A stretch of 64,000 nt of DNA from Pseudomonas sp. S06B 330. GTDB taxonomy: Bacteria; Pseudomonadota; Gammaproteobacteria; Pseudomonadales; Pseudomonadaceae. The DNA is taken from positions 1,155,501-1,219,500 of the forward strand of contig NZ_CP088149.1 of the NCBI RefSeq assembly GCF_002845275.2. The letters run 5' to 3'. The first letter of the stretch is position 1; each line of letters starts with the position of its first letter. Shown piece after piece: positions 52,196 to 61,840 of this stretch. The position numbers and the translations under genes were made by a program. A model generated the notes under the pieces. That model worked only from the letters and a program-made list of their open reading frames with translations. It ran no database searches and had not been told where the DNA came from.

Positions 52196-53397
52196 TGCGT
52201 GACGTCTTTATCTGCGATGCCATTCGCACCCCCATCGGCCGCTTCGGCGGCGCCTTGGCCGGCGTGCGCGCCGATGATCTGGCCGCAGTGCCGATCAAGG
52301 CGTTGATCGAGCGCAACCCACAGGTGCAATGGGACCTGCTGGACGAAGTATTTCTTGGTTGCGCCAACCAGGCCGGCGAAGACAACCGTAACGTTGCGCG
52401 CATGGCACTGCTGCTGGCAGGCCTGCCGGACAGCGTGCCGGGTGTCACTCTCAACCGTCTCTGCGCCTCGGGCATGGACGCGGTCGGTACGGCGTTCCGC
52501 GCCATTGCCAGCGGCGAGATGGAGTTGGCGGTTGCCGGCGGCGTCGAGTCGATGTCGCGTGCTCCCTTTGTTATGGGCAAAGCTGACAACGCCTATTCGC
52601 GCAACATGAAGCTCGAAGACACCACCATCGGCTGGCGCTTCATCAACCCGTTGATGAAGGCCCAGTACGGTGTCGATGCAATGCCGCAAACGGCCGACAA
52701 TGTCGCCGACGACTATCAGGTCTCACGCGCTGATCAAGACGCCTTCGCGCTGCGCAGTCAGCAACGCACCGCCGCGGCTCAGGCGGCAGGCTTCTTCGCC
52801 GAAGAGATCGTGCCAGTGCGTATCGTCCACAAAAAAGGCGAAACCATCGTCGAGCAGGATGAGCACCCACGGGCCGACACCACCCTCGAAGCCCTGACTC
52901 GTCTGAAACCGGTCAACGGCCCGGACAAGACGGTCACCGCCGGTAATGCCTCGGGCGTCAACGATGGTGCTGCGGCGTTGATCCTGGCCTCAGCTGAGGC
53001 GGTGAAAAAACACGGCCTGACCCCACGCGCCCGCGTTCTCGGCATGGCCAGCGCCGGTGTGGCGCCACGGGTGATGGGCATTGGTCCGGTACCGGCGGTG
53101 CGCAAATTGACCGAGCGCCTGGGTGTGGCGGTCAGCGATTTTGATGTCATCGAACTCAACGAAGCGTTCGCCAGCCAAGGCCTGGCCGTGCTGCGAGAAC
53201 TGGGTCTGGCCGATGATGCGCCGCAGGTCAATCCCAATGGTGGCGCCATTGCCCTCGGTCATCCACTGGGCATGAGTGGTGCGCGCCTGATCCTTACGGC
53301 CTTGCATCAGCTGGAAAAGTCCGGCGGTCGCAAGGGCCTGGCGACCATGTGCGTTGGGGTAGGGCAGGGCCTGGCCCTGGCTATCGAGCGAGTGTAA
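52192..53397 (+). CDS. pcaF: beta-ketoadipyl-CoA thiolase
   Basis: 401 residues, standard thiolase length. Nucleophile Cys in '[17 protein letters not shown]', His in '[16 protein letters not shown]'/'[17 protein letters not shown]' and second Cys in '[16 protein letters not shown]'. It cleaves beta-ketoadipyl-CoA to succinyl-CoA and acetyl-CoA, the last pathway step. Confidence 0.95.
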   Translation: MMRDVFICDAIRTPIGRFGGALAGVRADDLAAVPIKALIERNPQVQWDLLDEVFLGCANQAGEDNRNVARMALLLAGLPDSVPGVTLNRLCASGMDAVGTAFRAIASGEMELAVAGGVESMSRAPFVMGKADNAYSRNMKLEDTTIGWRFINPLMKAQYGVDAMPQTADNVADDYQVSRADQDAFALRSQQRTAAAQAAGFFAEEIVPVRIVHKKGETIVEQDEHPRADTTLEALTRLKPVNGPDKTVTAGNASGVNDGAAALILASAEAVKKHGLTPRARVLGMASAGVAPRVMGIGPVPAVRKLTERLGVAVSDFDVIELNEAFASQGLAVLRELGLADDAPQVNPNGGAIALGHPLGMSGARLILTALHQLEKSGGRKGLATMCVGVGQGLALAIERV

Positions 53398-53516
53398 ATC
53401 AATGACCCTGGTCAGGCGGCCCCCACGCAGGGCCGTGTGATCAGGGTGATTGTTTGTGGAACGAGAGTGTTACTGGTTGTGTCTAGACTCCAGTAACCCT
53501 CCAAGAGTGAACAGTC

Positions 53517-54806
53517 ATGACTTCAGCTTATTACACCGGTGAGGAACGCAGTAAGCGCATCTTCGCCATCGTCGGTGCTTCCTCGGGCAACCTGGTGGAG
53601 TGGTTCGACTTCTACGTCTACGCCTTCTGTGCCATCTACTTTGCCCCGGCCTTTTTCCCTTCTGACGATCCGACGGTGCAACTGCTCAATACCGCCGGGG
53701 TGTTTGCTGCCGGCTTTCTGATGCGACCCATTGGTGGCTGGCTGTTTGGCCGGGTCGCTGATCGTCATGGTCGCAAGAATTCGATGATGATCTCGGTGCT
53801 GATGATGTGCGCCGGGTCCCTGGTTATTGCCTGTTTGCCGACGTACGCCTCGATTGGCGCCTGGGCCCCAGCGTTGTTGTTGCTCGCGCGCTTATTTCAG
53901 GGTCTGTCAGTGGGCGGCGAATATGGCACCACCGCAACTTACATGAGTGAAGTAGCCCTGCGCGGCCAACGTGGCTTCTTTGCCTCGTTCCAGTATGTGA
54001 CCCTGATCGGCGGCCAGTTATTGGCCGTGCTGGTGGTGGTGATTCTCCAGCAACTGCTCAGCGAGGACGAACTGCGTGCCTGGGGCTGGCGGATTCCGTT
54101 TGTAGTGGGGGCTGTTGCGGCGGTTATTTCCCTGTTCCTGCGCCGTTCGCTGGAAGAGACGAGCAGCGCCGAAACCCGTAACGACAAAGAGGCCGGGAGT
54201 ATTTCCGGGCTGTTCCGTCACCACTCGGCAGCGTTCATTACCGTGCTCGGCTACACCGCCGGCGGCTCGCTGATTTTCTACACCTTCACCACCTACATGC
54301 AGAAGTACCTGGTCAATACCGCTGGCATGAGCGCCAAGACCGCCAGCTTCATCATGACCGGCGTATTGTTCCTGTATATGTGCATGCAGCCGTTGTTCGG
54401 CATGCTCTCCGACCGTATTGGCCGACGCAATTCGATGCTGCTGTTCGGCGCCCTGGGCACCGTGTTCACGGTACCGATCCTGCTGGCATTGAAAACCGTC
54501 ACCAGCCCGTTTCTGGCCTTCGTGCTGATTACCTTCGCGCTGTGTATCGTCAGTTTCTATACCTCTATCAGCGGCCTGGTCAAAGCCGAGATGTTTCCGC
54601 CGCAGGTTCGCGCGCTGGGTGTGGGGCTGGCCTATGCAGTGGCCAACGCGATGTTTGGGGGTTCGGCTGAATATGTCGCCTTGGGCTTGAAGTCCATGGG
54701 CATGGAGAACACCTTTTACTGGTACGTTACCGCGATGATGGCGATTGCTTTCCTGTTCAGCCTGCGTCTGCCGAAACAGGCAGCGTACCTGCACCACGAT
54801 CATTGA
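53517..54806 (+). CDS. pcaT: MFS dicarboxylate transporter PcaT (metabolite:H+ symporter type)
   Basis: 429 residues, start '[24 protein letters not shown]' and '[20 protein letters not shown]', the signature opening of the alpha-ketoglutarate permease/MHS group; twelve helices. PcaT takes up beta-ketoadipate-type dicarboxylates. It follows pcaF by 119 bases, so it may have its own promoter, but no PcaR pair was seen there. Confidence 0.9.
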   Translation: MTSAYYTGEERSKRIFAIVGASSGNLVEWFDFYVYAFCAIYFAPAFFPSDDPTVQLLNTAGVFAAGFLMRPIGGWLFGRVADRHGRKNSMMISVLMMCAGSLVIACLPTYASIGAWAPALLLLARLFQGLSVGGEYGTTATYMSEVALRGQRGFFASFQYVTLIGGQLLAVLVVVILQQLLSEDELRAWGWRIPFVVGAVAAVISLFLRRSLEETSSAETRNDKEAGSISGLFRHHSAAFITVLGYTAGGSLIFYTFTTYMQKYLVNTAGMSAKTASFIMTGVLFLYMCMQPLFGMLSDRIGRRNSMLLFGALGTVFTVPILLALKTVTSPFLAFVLITFALCIVSFYTSISGLVKAEMFPPQVRALGVGLAYAVANAMFGGSAEYVALGLKSMGMENTFYWYVTAMMAIAFLFSLRLPKQAAYLHHDH

Positions 54807-54825
54807 CCTGTTGAAGGATTTGCAG

Positions 54826-56190
54826 ATGAACCCGCGACCGGGCAATCAGTTGTTCGATGCCTACTTCACCGCAGCAGCCATGCGCGAAGTGTTTTCCGAC
54901 CGTGGCCGGGTGCAGGGTATGCTCGATTTCGAGGCTGCCCTGGCGCGCGCCGAAGCGTCCGTGGGGTTGATTCCCCAGGTCGCGGTGGCTCCCATCGAGA
55001 CCGCCTGCCAGGCGGAGCGCTACGATTTTGCGGCGCTGGCAGAAGCCATCGGCAGTGCCGGCAATTCGGCTATCCCGCTGGTCAAGGCCTTGGGCAAGGT
55101 GATCGCCAGTGGCGTACCCGAAGCCGAGCGTTATGTGCATCTTGGCGCCACCAGCCAGGACGCAATGGACACCGGTCTGGTCCTGCAACTGCGGGCCGCG
55201 CTGAACCTGATCGAAACCGACCTGCACCACCTGTCGGATGCTCTGGCCCGTCAGGCCCAAGCCCATGCCGATACACCATTGGCCGGACGCACCTGGCTGC
55301 AGCATGCCACGCCAGTGACCCTGGGCATGAAGATTGCTGGCTGGCTCGGCGCATTGACCCGTCATCGTCAGCGTCTGCAGGAGCTCAAGCCGCGCTTGCT
55401 AACCTTGCAGTTCGGCGGTGCATCCGGGACCCTGGCGGCGCTCGGCGATAAAGCGCTGCCGGTGGCGGAGGCCCTGGCCAAACAACTGAACCTGCAACTG
55501 CCGGAGCAGCCTTGGCACACCCAGCGCGACCGTTTGGTGGAGTTCGCTTCGGTACTCGGTCTGATTGCCGGCAGCCTGGGCAAGTTGGGTCGTGACATCA
55601 GTTTGTTGATGCAGACTGAAGCGGCGGAAGTGTTCGAGCCTTCGGCGCCGGGCAAAGGCGGTTCCTCGACCATGCCGCACAAGCGTAATCCGGTGGGCGC
55701 CGCAGTACTCATCAGTGCGGCAACGCGGGTGCCGGGCCTGGTCTCGACCCTGTTGAGCGCCATGCCGCAAGAACACGAACGTAGCCTGGGGCTGTGGCAT
55801 GCCGAGTGGGAGACCCTGCCGGAGATCTGCTGTCTGGTATCCGGTGCCTTGCGTCAGGCGCAGATCATTGCTGATGGCTTGCAGGTCGACGCTGCGCGCA
55901 TGCGCCAGAACCTCGACCTGACCCAGGGCCTCGTACTGGCCGAAGCGGTGAGCATTGTCCTTGCCCAGCGCCTGGGCCGCGACGCTGCCCATCATCTGCT
56001 GGAAACCTGCTGCAAGCGTGCAGTCGCTGAACAACGTCACCTGCGCGCGGTGCTTGGCGACGATCCACTGGTCAGCGCCGAACTCTCGGCAGACGAACTC
56101 GATCGTCTGCTTGACCCAGCCCACTACCTTGGCCAGGCCTGCGTCTGGGTCGAGCGGGCGTTGGCTGAACATCACCGTTTCAATGCCTGA
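54826..56190 (+). CDS. pcaB: 3-carboxy-cis,cis-muconate cycloisomerase
   Basis: 454 residues from ATG 54826 with GAAGGA upstream (27 extra codons lie inside pcaT and are rejected). Fumarase/aspartase superfamily signature 'GSSTMPHKRNPVGAA' and 'HLGATSQDAMDTGLVLQLR'. It forms 4-carboxymuconolactone from carboxymuconate. Confidence 0.95.
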   Translation: MNPRPGNQLFDAYFTAAAMREVFSDRGRVQGMLDFEAALARAEASVGLIPQVAVAPIETACQAERYDFAALAEAIGSAGNSAIPLVKALGKVIASGVPEAERYVHLGATSQDAMDTGLVLQLRAALNLIETDLHHLSDALARQAQAHADTPLAGRTWLQHATPVTLGMKIAGWLGALTRHRQRLQELKPRLLTLQFGGASGTLAALGDKALPVAEALAKQLNLQLPEQPWHTQRDRLVEFASVLGLIAGSLGKLGRDISLLMQTEAAEVFEPSAPGKGGSSTMPHKRNPVGAAVLISAATRVPGLVSTLLSAMPQEHERSLGLWHAEWETLPEICCLVSGALRQAQIIADGLQVDAARMRQNLDLTQGLVLAEAVSIVLAQRLGRDAAHHLLETCCKRAVAEQRHLRAVLGDDPLVSAELSADELDRLLDPAHYLGQACVWVERALAEHHRFNA

Positions 56191-56200
56191 GGAGGCTGCA

Positions 56201-56992
56201 GTGGCACAGGTACAACTCGCCGATGGCGTAATCAACTATCAACTCGACGGCCCTGAAGGCGCGCCGGTATTGGTGTTGTCCAACTCGCTGGGCACTGATC
56301 TGCACATGTGGGACACCCAGGTCCCGGCATTTGCCGCGCATTTTCGCGTGCTGCGCTACGACACCCGTGGCCATGGCCGCTCGCTGGTCACCGCAGGTCC
56401 TTACAGCATCGAACAGTTAGGCCAGGATGTGTTGGCACTGCTTGATGCCTTGAAGATCGAGCGCGCGCATTTCTGTGGCCTGTCCATGGGCGGTCTGATC
56501 GGCCAGTGGCTGGGGATCAATGCTGGCGCGCGCCTGAACCGTTTGATCGTCTGCAACACCGCAGCCAAGATTGGCTCGCCGGACACCTGGAATCCACGTA
56601 TTGAAATGGTCTTGCGTGATGGCCAGGCGGCGATGGTTGGCCTGCGCGATGCTTCGATCGAACGCTGGTTCACCTCGGGCTATGCGTCGAGTAATCCTGA
56701 CCAGGCCAAGCGCATCACCGACATGCTCGCCGCCACCTCGCCAGAAGGCTATGCGGCCAACTGCGGCGCAGTACGTGATGCCGATTTCCGTGGACAACTG
56801 GGCGAGATCAAAGCGCCCCTCTTGGTCATCTCCGGTAGCCACGATGCGGTAACGCCGCCTGCGGGTGGGCTGTTCATTCAGGAAAACGTGGCGGGCGCCG
56901 AATACGCCGAGTTCCATGCCGCGCACCTGTCCAATGTCGAAGTCGGCGAGCCGTTCAGCCGTCGGGTGATCGATTTCCTGCTGGCCCGATGA
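56201..56992 (+). CDS. pcaD: 3-oxoadipate enol-lactonase
   Basis: 263 residues from GTG 56201 with GGAGG nine bases upstream, the family length; the frame extends much further into pcaB but is rejected. Alpha/beta hydrolase with nucleophile in 'FCGLSMGGLIGQWLG', Asp in 'ISGSHDAVTPP' and His near 'AAHLSNVE'. It opens the enol-lactone to beta-ketoadipate. Confidence 0.94.
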   Translation: MAQVQLADGVINYQLDGPEGAPVLVLSNSLGTDLHMWDTQVPAFAAHFRVLRYDTRGHGRSLVTAGPYSIEQLGQDVLALLDALKIERAHFCGLSMGGLIGQWLGINAGARLNRLIVCNTAAKIGSPDTWNPRIEMVLRDGQAAMVGLRDASIERWFTSGYASSNPDQAKRITDMLAATSPEGYAANCGAVRDADFRGQLGEIKAPLLVISGSHDAVTPPAGGLFIQENVAGAEYAEFHAAHLSNVEVGEPFSRRVIDFLLAR

Positions 56993-57002
56993 GGAGCATT
57001 TC

Positions 57003-57395
57003 GTGGACGAAAAACAACGGTACGAAGAAGGCATGAAGGTACGTCGTGCAGTGCTTGGCGATGTTCATGTCGACCGCAGCCTGAACAACCTGACCGCGTT
57101 CAACAGCGAGTTTCAGGAGATGATCACCCGCCATGCCTGGGGTGATATCTGGACCCGTCCAGGCCTGCCGCGCCATACCCGCAGCCTGATCACCATCGCC
57201 ATGCTGATCGGCATGAACCGTAACGAAGAACTCAAGTTGCACTTGCGCGCCGCCGCCAGCAATGGCGTGACCCGCGAAGAGATCAAGGAAGTGCTGATGC
57301 AGAGCGCGATCTATTGCGGCATTCCGGCGGCCAATGCCACCTTCCACCTGGCCGAGTCGGTGTGGGATGAGTTGGGGGTTGAGTCGCGCGTTTGA
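57003..57395 (+). CDS. pcaC: 4-carboxymuconolactone decarboxylase
   Basis: 130 residues from GTG 57003, GAGGAG upstream, ten bases after pcaD. AhpD-like CMD fold with 'ITRHAWGDIWTRPGLPRHTRSL' and 'HLRAAASNGVTREEIKEVLMQ'. It removes CO2 from 4-carboxymuconolactone to give the enol-lactone substrate of PcaD. Last gene of the catabolic run. Confidence 0.95.
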   Translation: MDEKQRYEEGMKVRRAVLGDVHVDRSLNNLTAFNSEFQEMITRHAWGDIWTRPGLPRHTRSLITIAMLIGMNRNEELKLHLRAAASNGVTREEIKEVLMQSAIYCGIPAANATFHLAESVWDELGVESRV

Positions 57396-57406
57396 CCTTT
57401 AGCACC

Positions 57407-57431
57407 CCTGCGCCGGCAATGCCGGCGCAGG
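57407..57431. terminator. GC-rich hairpin after pcaC
   Basis: CCTGCGCCGGCA (57407-57418) and TGCCGGCGCAGG (57420-57431) form a near-continuous palindrome. No T-run follows, so it may only weaken read-through or act as a REP-like end for the two convergent genes. Confidence 0.5.
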
Positions 57432-57463
57432 CTACAGCTAGCAGAGACTGTGAAAGCGTGGAT

Positions 57464-57988
57464 TCACACCCGCGCTTTCTTCTGCCGAACAGCCACAGGC
57501 CCGACATTGCGCTCAATGGCCTGTTTCAACGCCGGGCGCATCCCCAGCAGAAACCCCAGTTCCGCCACCACAAACAATGGTCCGATGATCAACCCGCTCA
57601 GATCATCGACAAAGGCAGGTTTGCGTCCTTCATAGTGGTGCCCGACAAACTGTATCGCCCAGCCAAGCACAAACAGCCCCAAGCCCGCGCTCAACCAGAC
57701 CAGGGTGCTTTGCAGCGCCAGCACTTGTCCGGCCCAGAGGCACAGCCCCAGCAGCAGGGCCATGATCAGGCCAAATTGCTGATCCAGACACAGGTAGAAC
57801 CACCCGGTCACCAGCGCAACCAGCAACGCCGGCGACAACCAGATTCCACTCAGCTCCAAGCCTGGGCGTGACAGCAGCACAGTGACCGCCAGCACGATCA
57901 TGGGAATGCCGACGAAGTGGGTGGCGATATTGCGCGGGTCACGGTGATAGGCCGCATATTGACTGAGGTGTTCGACCAGGTTTTTCAT
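57464..57988 (-). CDS. Mpo1/DUF962-like membrane protein
   Basis: 174 residues from ATG 57988, with GGAGGA upstream; the longer frame to 58132 overlaps the next gene's start and is rejected. Conserved 'YAAYHRDPRNIATHFVGIPMI' (His-rich DUF962 motif) and 'WAIQFVGHHYEGRKPAFVDDL' plus four to five helices. Yeast Mpo1 of this family is an Fe(II)-dependent dioxygenase acting on 2-hydroxy fatty acids; the bacterial role is inferred only. Confidence 0.8.
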   Translation of the reverse strand: MKNLVEHLSQYAAYHRDPRNIATHFVGIPMIVLAVTVLLSRPGLELSGIWLSPALLVALVTGWFYLCLDQQFGLIMALLLGLCLWAGQVLALQSTLVWLSAGLGLFVLGWAIQFVGHHYEGRKPAFVDDLSGLIIGPLFVVAELGFLLGMRPALKQAIERNVGPVAVRQKKARV

Positions 57989-58079
57989 TATTGTTCCTCC
58001 TGTAGGGTGGCGCTGAGCATGCCCTGCAGACATTCTGGCTGTCTGTCGGCTAGCCGACAGAGTTGATCGTTGAGGCAAT

Positions 58080-58778
58080 ATGACTACTGATCCCGCCTGG
58101 CGGACCTCCTTGCTCCAGGGGCACTGGTTCAAGCACCTGCCCCTTTTGCTTCAGGATAGTCTGTTGGAATTGGCCCGCCCGCGTGAACTGGCAGCCGGGC
58201 AGTACCTGTTCCAGCGGGGCGATGCACCTTGTGGCTTGTATGCGGTGCTGACGGGCAGCATGCGCGTCGGTGCAATTAGCAGCGAAGGCAAGGAGGCGTT
58301 GCTGACGCTGATCGAGGCGCCGCAGTGGTTCGGTGAGATCAGTCTGTTCGATGGCCAGCCGCGCACCCACGATGCCCTGGCAGAGGGTGCGACTCGCCTA
58401 CTGTGGATACCTCAGGCAGCGCTAATGGCATGCTTGGCGCAGCAGCCCGCGTACTGGCGCGACTTCGCCTTGCTGATGAGCCAGAAATTGCGCCTGGTGT
58501 TTATCGCGCTGGAGCAGCAGAGCTTATTGACCGCAGGTCCGCGGGTGGCTCATCGACTCCTGCAGGTCGCCGCCGGTTATGGTGAGATGGAGGGCAGTCG
58601 GCGTTTATTGCAACTGTCCCAGGAGCAGCTGGCGTTGATGCTGTCGCTATCGCGCCAGACGACCAATCAAGTTCTCAAATCGCTGCAACAGGAAGGGGCG
58701 TTACGTTTGGGGTATGGCGAGATCGAGATTCTCGACCTCGCCCGTCTGCAAGCACTGGCTTGCCCGGTCAATGTCTAG
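58080..58778 (+). CDS. Crp/Fnr-family transcriptional regulator
   Basis: 232 residues. Cyclic-nucleotide-binding-like sensor ('GQYLFQRGDAPCGLYAVLTGSMRV', 'EISLFDGQPRTHDALAEG') and C-terminal HTH ('LSQEQLALMLSLSRQTTNQVLKSLQQEGAL'). It lacks an N-terminal Fnr-type Cys cluster, so it is not an oxygen sensor of that kind. Divergent from the Mpo1-like gene; its stop overlaps the convergent porin gene by four bases. Target genes unknown. Confidence 0.85.
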   Translation: MTTDPAWRTSLLQGHWFKHLPLLLQDSLLELARPRELAAGQYLFQRGDAPCGLYAVLTGSMRVGAISSEGKEALLTLIEAPQWFGEISLFDGQPRTHDALAEGATRLLWIPQAALMACLAQQPAYWRDFALLMSQKLRLVFIALEQQSLLTAGPRVAHRLLQVAAGYGEMEGSRRLLQLSQEQLALMLSLSRQTTNQVLKSLQQEGALRLGYGEIEILDLARLQALACPVNV

Positions 58779-60022
58779 AGAATGCTGATCGGGTAGCTGA
58801 CGATCAGACGGTTCTCGTCAAAGGCATTACTGCTGAAGTCACGACGCATGGTCGAGTTGCGCCATTTGAATGACAGGTTTTTCAGCGTGCCCGACTGGAT
58901 CACGTAGGCCAGCTCAGATTCACGCGCCCACTCCTTGCCGTCGCTGACGGTTGCCGTCTGGACGTCGTCACCGCTGATATAGCGGTTCATCAGGGTCAAG
59001 CCGGGGATACCGACGCCGGCAAAGTTGAAGTCATGGCGCAGTTGCCAGGAGCGCTCTTTGGCGTTGTCGAAACTGGAGTTGTAGCTGTCGTTGGCCAGGG
59101 TGCCGCCACTAGTGCCATTGACCCGCATCCAGGCATCGTCGCCACTGACCTTTTGCAGGCCGACATAAAAGGTATTACTGCCGTACTTGGCTGAGAGCAG
59201 TGCCGAGGCCGTGCGGTTGTCCAGCTCACCGGCGCGTTCGGCACCGTCTTCCTTGCCGAAGAAGTAACCGAGGTTAGCGCCTAACGTCCAGTCACCCAAC
59301 GGCTGGCTGTGCACCAAGTTGATGAACTGCTGACTGTAGATGTCCTTGAGTTCAGCATTCCATAGGCCAATGAGGGTGCGCTTGTCGTTGAACGTATATT
59401 CACCACCGGCAAAGTTGAAGCGGTCGGAGGTGAACGCCGCTCTGCCGTTCATCGACATATCTTCCATGCTCGCGTCGTTGCGCGGACTGTTGGCGCGAAA
59501 CTGGCCGGCGTATAGGGTCAGACCTTCGATTTCCTGGGAAGTGACCTGTCCACCGCGAAAGGTCTGTGGCAGAGAGCGGCCATCATCCGAGCGCAGGATC
59601 GGCAGCACTGGCATCCACTCACCCACCTTGAGTTCAGTGTTGGACACCTTGGCCTTGAGCGCCACACCCAGGCGGCCGAAATCGTCGGCAGGGCGGCCAT
59701 CGTCATGCACCGGCAACAGTTGGGTATTTGCAGTACCCCTACCGCCATCGAGCTTGACCGAGTACAGGCCGAGTACATCAACGCCGAAGCCGACGATGCC
59801 TTGGGTGAAACCGGAGCGGGCGTCGAGGATGAAGCTCTGGGTCCATTCCTCAGCCTTGCCTTGGGGGTTGGCCGGGTCGACGAAATTGCGGTTGATGTAG
59901 AAGTTGCGCAGGTTGAGATTGACCTTGGCATCTTCGACAAAGCCACCATCAGCGGCCAGGACGGGGAGGGTGCAAGTCATGGCCAACAAGCCGGGAAGCA
60001 GGTGTCGTGCGGGTGTGCTCAT
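58775..60022 (-). CDS. pcaP: OprD-family outer-membrane porin, probably for protocatechuate-type acids
   Basis: 415 residues: signal peptide ending 'LPVLAAD', then an 18-stranded OprD-type barrel ('FVEDAKVNLNLRNFYINRNF', 'LILS'-type terminal strand ending 'RLIVSYPISIL'). OprD/OccK porins take up small carboxylates. In P. putida the pca run ends with such a porin (PcaP), and this gene sits at the equivalent place although on the opposite strand. A possible PcaR half-site lies upstream. Confidence 0.82.
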   Translation of the reverse strand: MSTPARHLLPGLLAMTCTLPVLAADGGFVEDAKVNLNLRNFYINRNFVDPANPQGKAEEWTQSFILDARSGFTQGIVGFGVDVLGLYSVKLDGGRGTANTQLLPVHDDGRPADDFGRLGVALKAKVSNTELKVGEWMPVLPILRSDDGRSLPQTFRGGQVTSQEIEGLTLYAGQFRANSPRNDASMEDMSMNGRAAFTSDRFNFAGGEYTFNDKRTLIGLWNAELKDIYSQQFINLVHSQPLGDWTLGANLGYFFGKEDGAERAGELDNRTASALLSAKYGSNTFYVGLQKVSGDDAWMRVNGTSGGTLANDSYNSSFDNAKERSWQLRHDFNFAGVGIPGLTLMNRYISGDDVQTATVSDGKEWARESELAYVIQSGTLKNLSFKWRNSTMRRDFSSNAFDENRLIVSYPISIL

Positions 60023-60178
60023 TGTCTGTGTCTCTTGTTTTTATTCAAGCCGAAGCCATCCGCTGCGACGTGTAAAAGGCGCAGGCCGGGCAACAGTCTT
60101 TGGGGAATACGTTGGAAACGCTGCGAAGCGATGGTGCGGCGGGGGGAGGGTGTGAATCAATTCGTTACAGCGGGTATT

Positions 60179-60211
60179 GGGCGATAACCGAACACTAACT
60201 GAATAGTTAGT
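60179..60211 (-). promoter_or_regulatory. possible PcaR half-site and palindrome upstream of the porin
   Basis: On the minus strand GTTCGGTTATCGCCC (60193-60179) differs from the pcaR site GTTCGATAATCGCCC at two of 15 bases. Right beside it ACTAACT (60194-60200) and AGTTAGT (60205-60211) form a perfect palindrome around GAAT. No second half-site at 19 bp was found. Confidence 0.35.
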
Positions 60212-60236
60212 TTTGGTTTAGAACCTCGGTGTCCCT

Positions 60237-60309
60237 ATCGCCGGCAAGGCCGGCTCCCACCATAGATCTGTGCAACTGCGCACCTCTGGGAGCCGGTCTT
60301 GCCGGCGAT
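60237..60309. repeat. REP-type inverted repeat pair between porin and ttgC
   Basis: ATCGCCGGCAAGGCCGGCTC (from 60237) and its inverse ending at 60309 (GAGCCGGTCTTGCCGGCGAT) differ by one base. Same family as 18529 and 50291. Confidence 0.8.
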
Positions 60310-60340
60310 GGCAGCGCTAAGGTGTTAAGTCGAGCAGCAT

Positions 60341-60367
60341 AAAAAAGCCCACCGCAAGGGTGGGCTT
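60341..60367 (-). terminator. rho-independent terminator of ttgBC
   Basis: AAGCCCACC (60345-60353) pairs with GGTGGGCTT (60359-60367) around GCAAG; the minus strand then has six T residues (60346-60341). It ends the operon that enters from the right edge. Confidence 0.92.
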
Positions 60368-60385
60368 GTGAACCACAAACCAGCT

Positions 60386-61840
60386 TCAGCCTTTCGGCGT
60401 TTCAGCCGCAGCCTGCTGCTGCGCCTGATCGGTCTGCTCGTACCAACCGCCACCGAGGGCCTTGTACAGGTTGACCTCGCTGACCAACTGCGACAGGCGG
60501 TCGCTGATCAACGACTGCTGGGTGTTGAACAGCTGACGCTGAGCGTCGAGGAAGGTCAGGTTACTGTCGACACCAATGCGGTAGCGACGCTCGGCCAGGC
60601 GGTAGTAGTCCTGGTTGGCGGCGACCAGATCGCGCTGGGCTTGCAACTGATCGTTGAAGGTCTTGCGTGCGGCGAGGCCATCGGAGACTTCCTGGAAGGC
60701 GGTCTGAATGGTTTTCTCGTACTTCGCGACGTTGATGTCCTTCTGGATCTTCGAGTAATCGAGGCTGGCACGCAGGGCACCGGCGTTGAAGATCGGCAGG
60801 TTGATCTGCGGCTGGAACAGCCAGGTACCCGAACCACCGTTGAACAGCCCGCTCATGTCCGGGCTCAGGGTCCCGGCATTGGCGGTCAGGCTGATGCTCG
60901 GGAAGAACGCTGCGCGGGCCGCGCCAATGTTGGCATTGGCGGCCTTGAGCAGGTGCTCGGCTTCCTGAATGTCCGGACGGCGCTGCAGCAGGTCGGACGG
61001 CAGGCCAGCAGGCACTTCGGCCAACAGGTCGCTGTCCAGGCTCTGCGCCGCAGGCAGGTTGGCCGGCACACCGGTGCCGAGCAGCACAGCCAGGCTGTTC
61101 AGGTCTTGGGCTACCAGGCGCTGATACTGTGCCAACTTGACCCGAGCGCCTTCAACTGACGTGCGCGCCTGGCTCAGGTCCAGGGCCGAAGCGACACCCA
61201 CTTCATTGCTGCGCAAGGTCAGCGCATAGCTTTGCTCGTAGGTCTTGAGGGTCTCTTCGGTCAGCTTGAGCAGGGCCTGGTCGGCCTGCCAAGTGAAGTA
61301 GGCGTTGGCAACGCTAGCGACCAGAGCGATCTGGGTCGAGCGTCGGGCCTGTTCACTGGACAGGTAGATTTCCAGTTGCTGTTCGGTGAGGCTGCGAACC
61401 CGACCGAACAGGTCGAGTTCATAGTTGCTCACGCCGAGGGTCGCCGAGTACGAACTGGTGATCCCCGACTCGCCGGTCTGCGACATGTCGGCAGGCATCC
61501 GTTGACGGCTGCCGCTGCCATTGGCGCTGACCGCCGGGAACAGGTCAGCCCGCTGAATGCGGTACTGCGCCCGGTAGGCATCGATGTTCAACGCCGCGAC
61601 CTTGAGGTCACGGTTGTTGACCAGCGAGGTCTGGATCAGTTGCTGCAGCGCCGGGTCATGGAAAAACTGACGCCAGCCTTGCTCGGCGGCAGCCACATCC
61701 GCCGACTCGGTCGGCGAATAGGCAGGGCCTTGCGGCCACTGCGCGGCCACCGGCGATTCCGGGGTCTGGTAGTCAGGGATCAGCGAGCAGCCGCCAAGAA
61801 TGAAAGCGGTTACCGCCAGGGACAACAGGGACTTACTCAT
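60386..61840 (-). CDS. ttgC: outer-membrane efflux channel TtgC (OprM/TolC family lipoprotein)
   Basis: 484 residues. Signal with lipobox L-G-G-C (Cys18), then two OEP repeats of the TolC fold. Outer-membrane partner of the TtgAB pump, exporting antibiotics and solvents. ATG 61840 overlaps the ttgB stop (ATGA). The gene order ttgA-B-C with the pca cluster next to it is that of P. putida (PP_1384-1386). Confidence 0.9.
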   Translation of the reverse strand: MSKSLLSLAVTAFILGGCSLIPDYQTPESPVAAQWPQGPAYSPTESADVAAAEQGWRQFFHDPALQQLIQTSLVNNRDLKVAALNIDAYRAQYRIQRADLFPAVSANGSGSRQRMPADMSQTGESGITSSYSATLGVSNYELDLFGRVRSLTEQQLEIYLSSEQARRSTQIALVASVANAYFTWQADQALLKLTEETLKTYEQSYALTLRSNEVGVASALDLSQARTSVEGARVKLAQYQRLVAQDLNSLAVLLGTGVPANLPAAQSLDSDLLAEVPAGLPSDLLQRRPDIQEAEHLLKAANANIGAARAAFFPSISLTANAGTLSPDMSGLFNGGSGTWLFQPQINLPIFNAGALRASLDYSKIQKDINVAKYEKTIQTAFQEVSDGLAARKTFNDQLQAQRDLVAANQDYYRLAERRYRIGVDSNLTFLDAQRQLFNTQQSLISDRLSQLVSEVNLYKALGGGWYEQTDQAQQQAAAETPKG

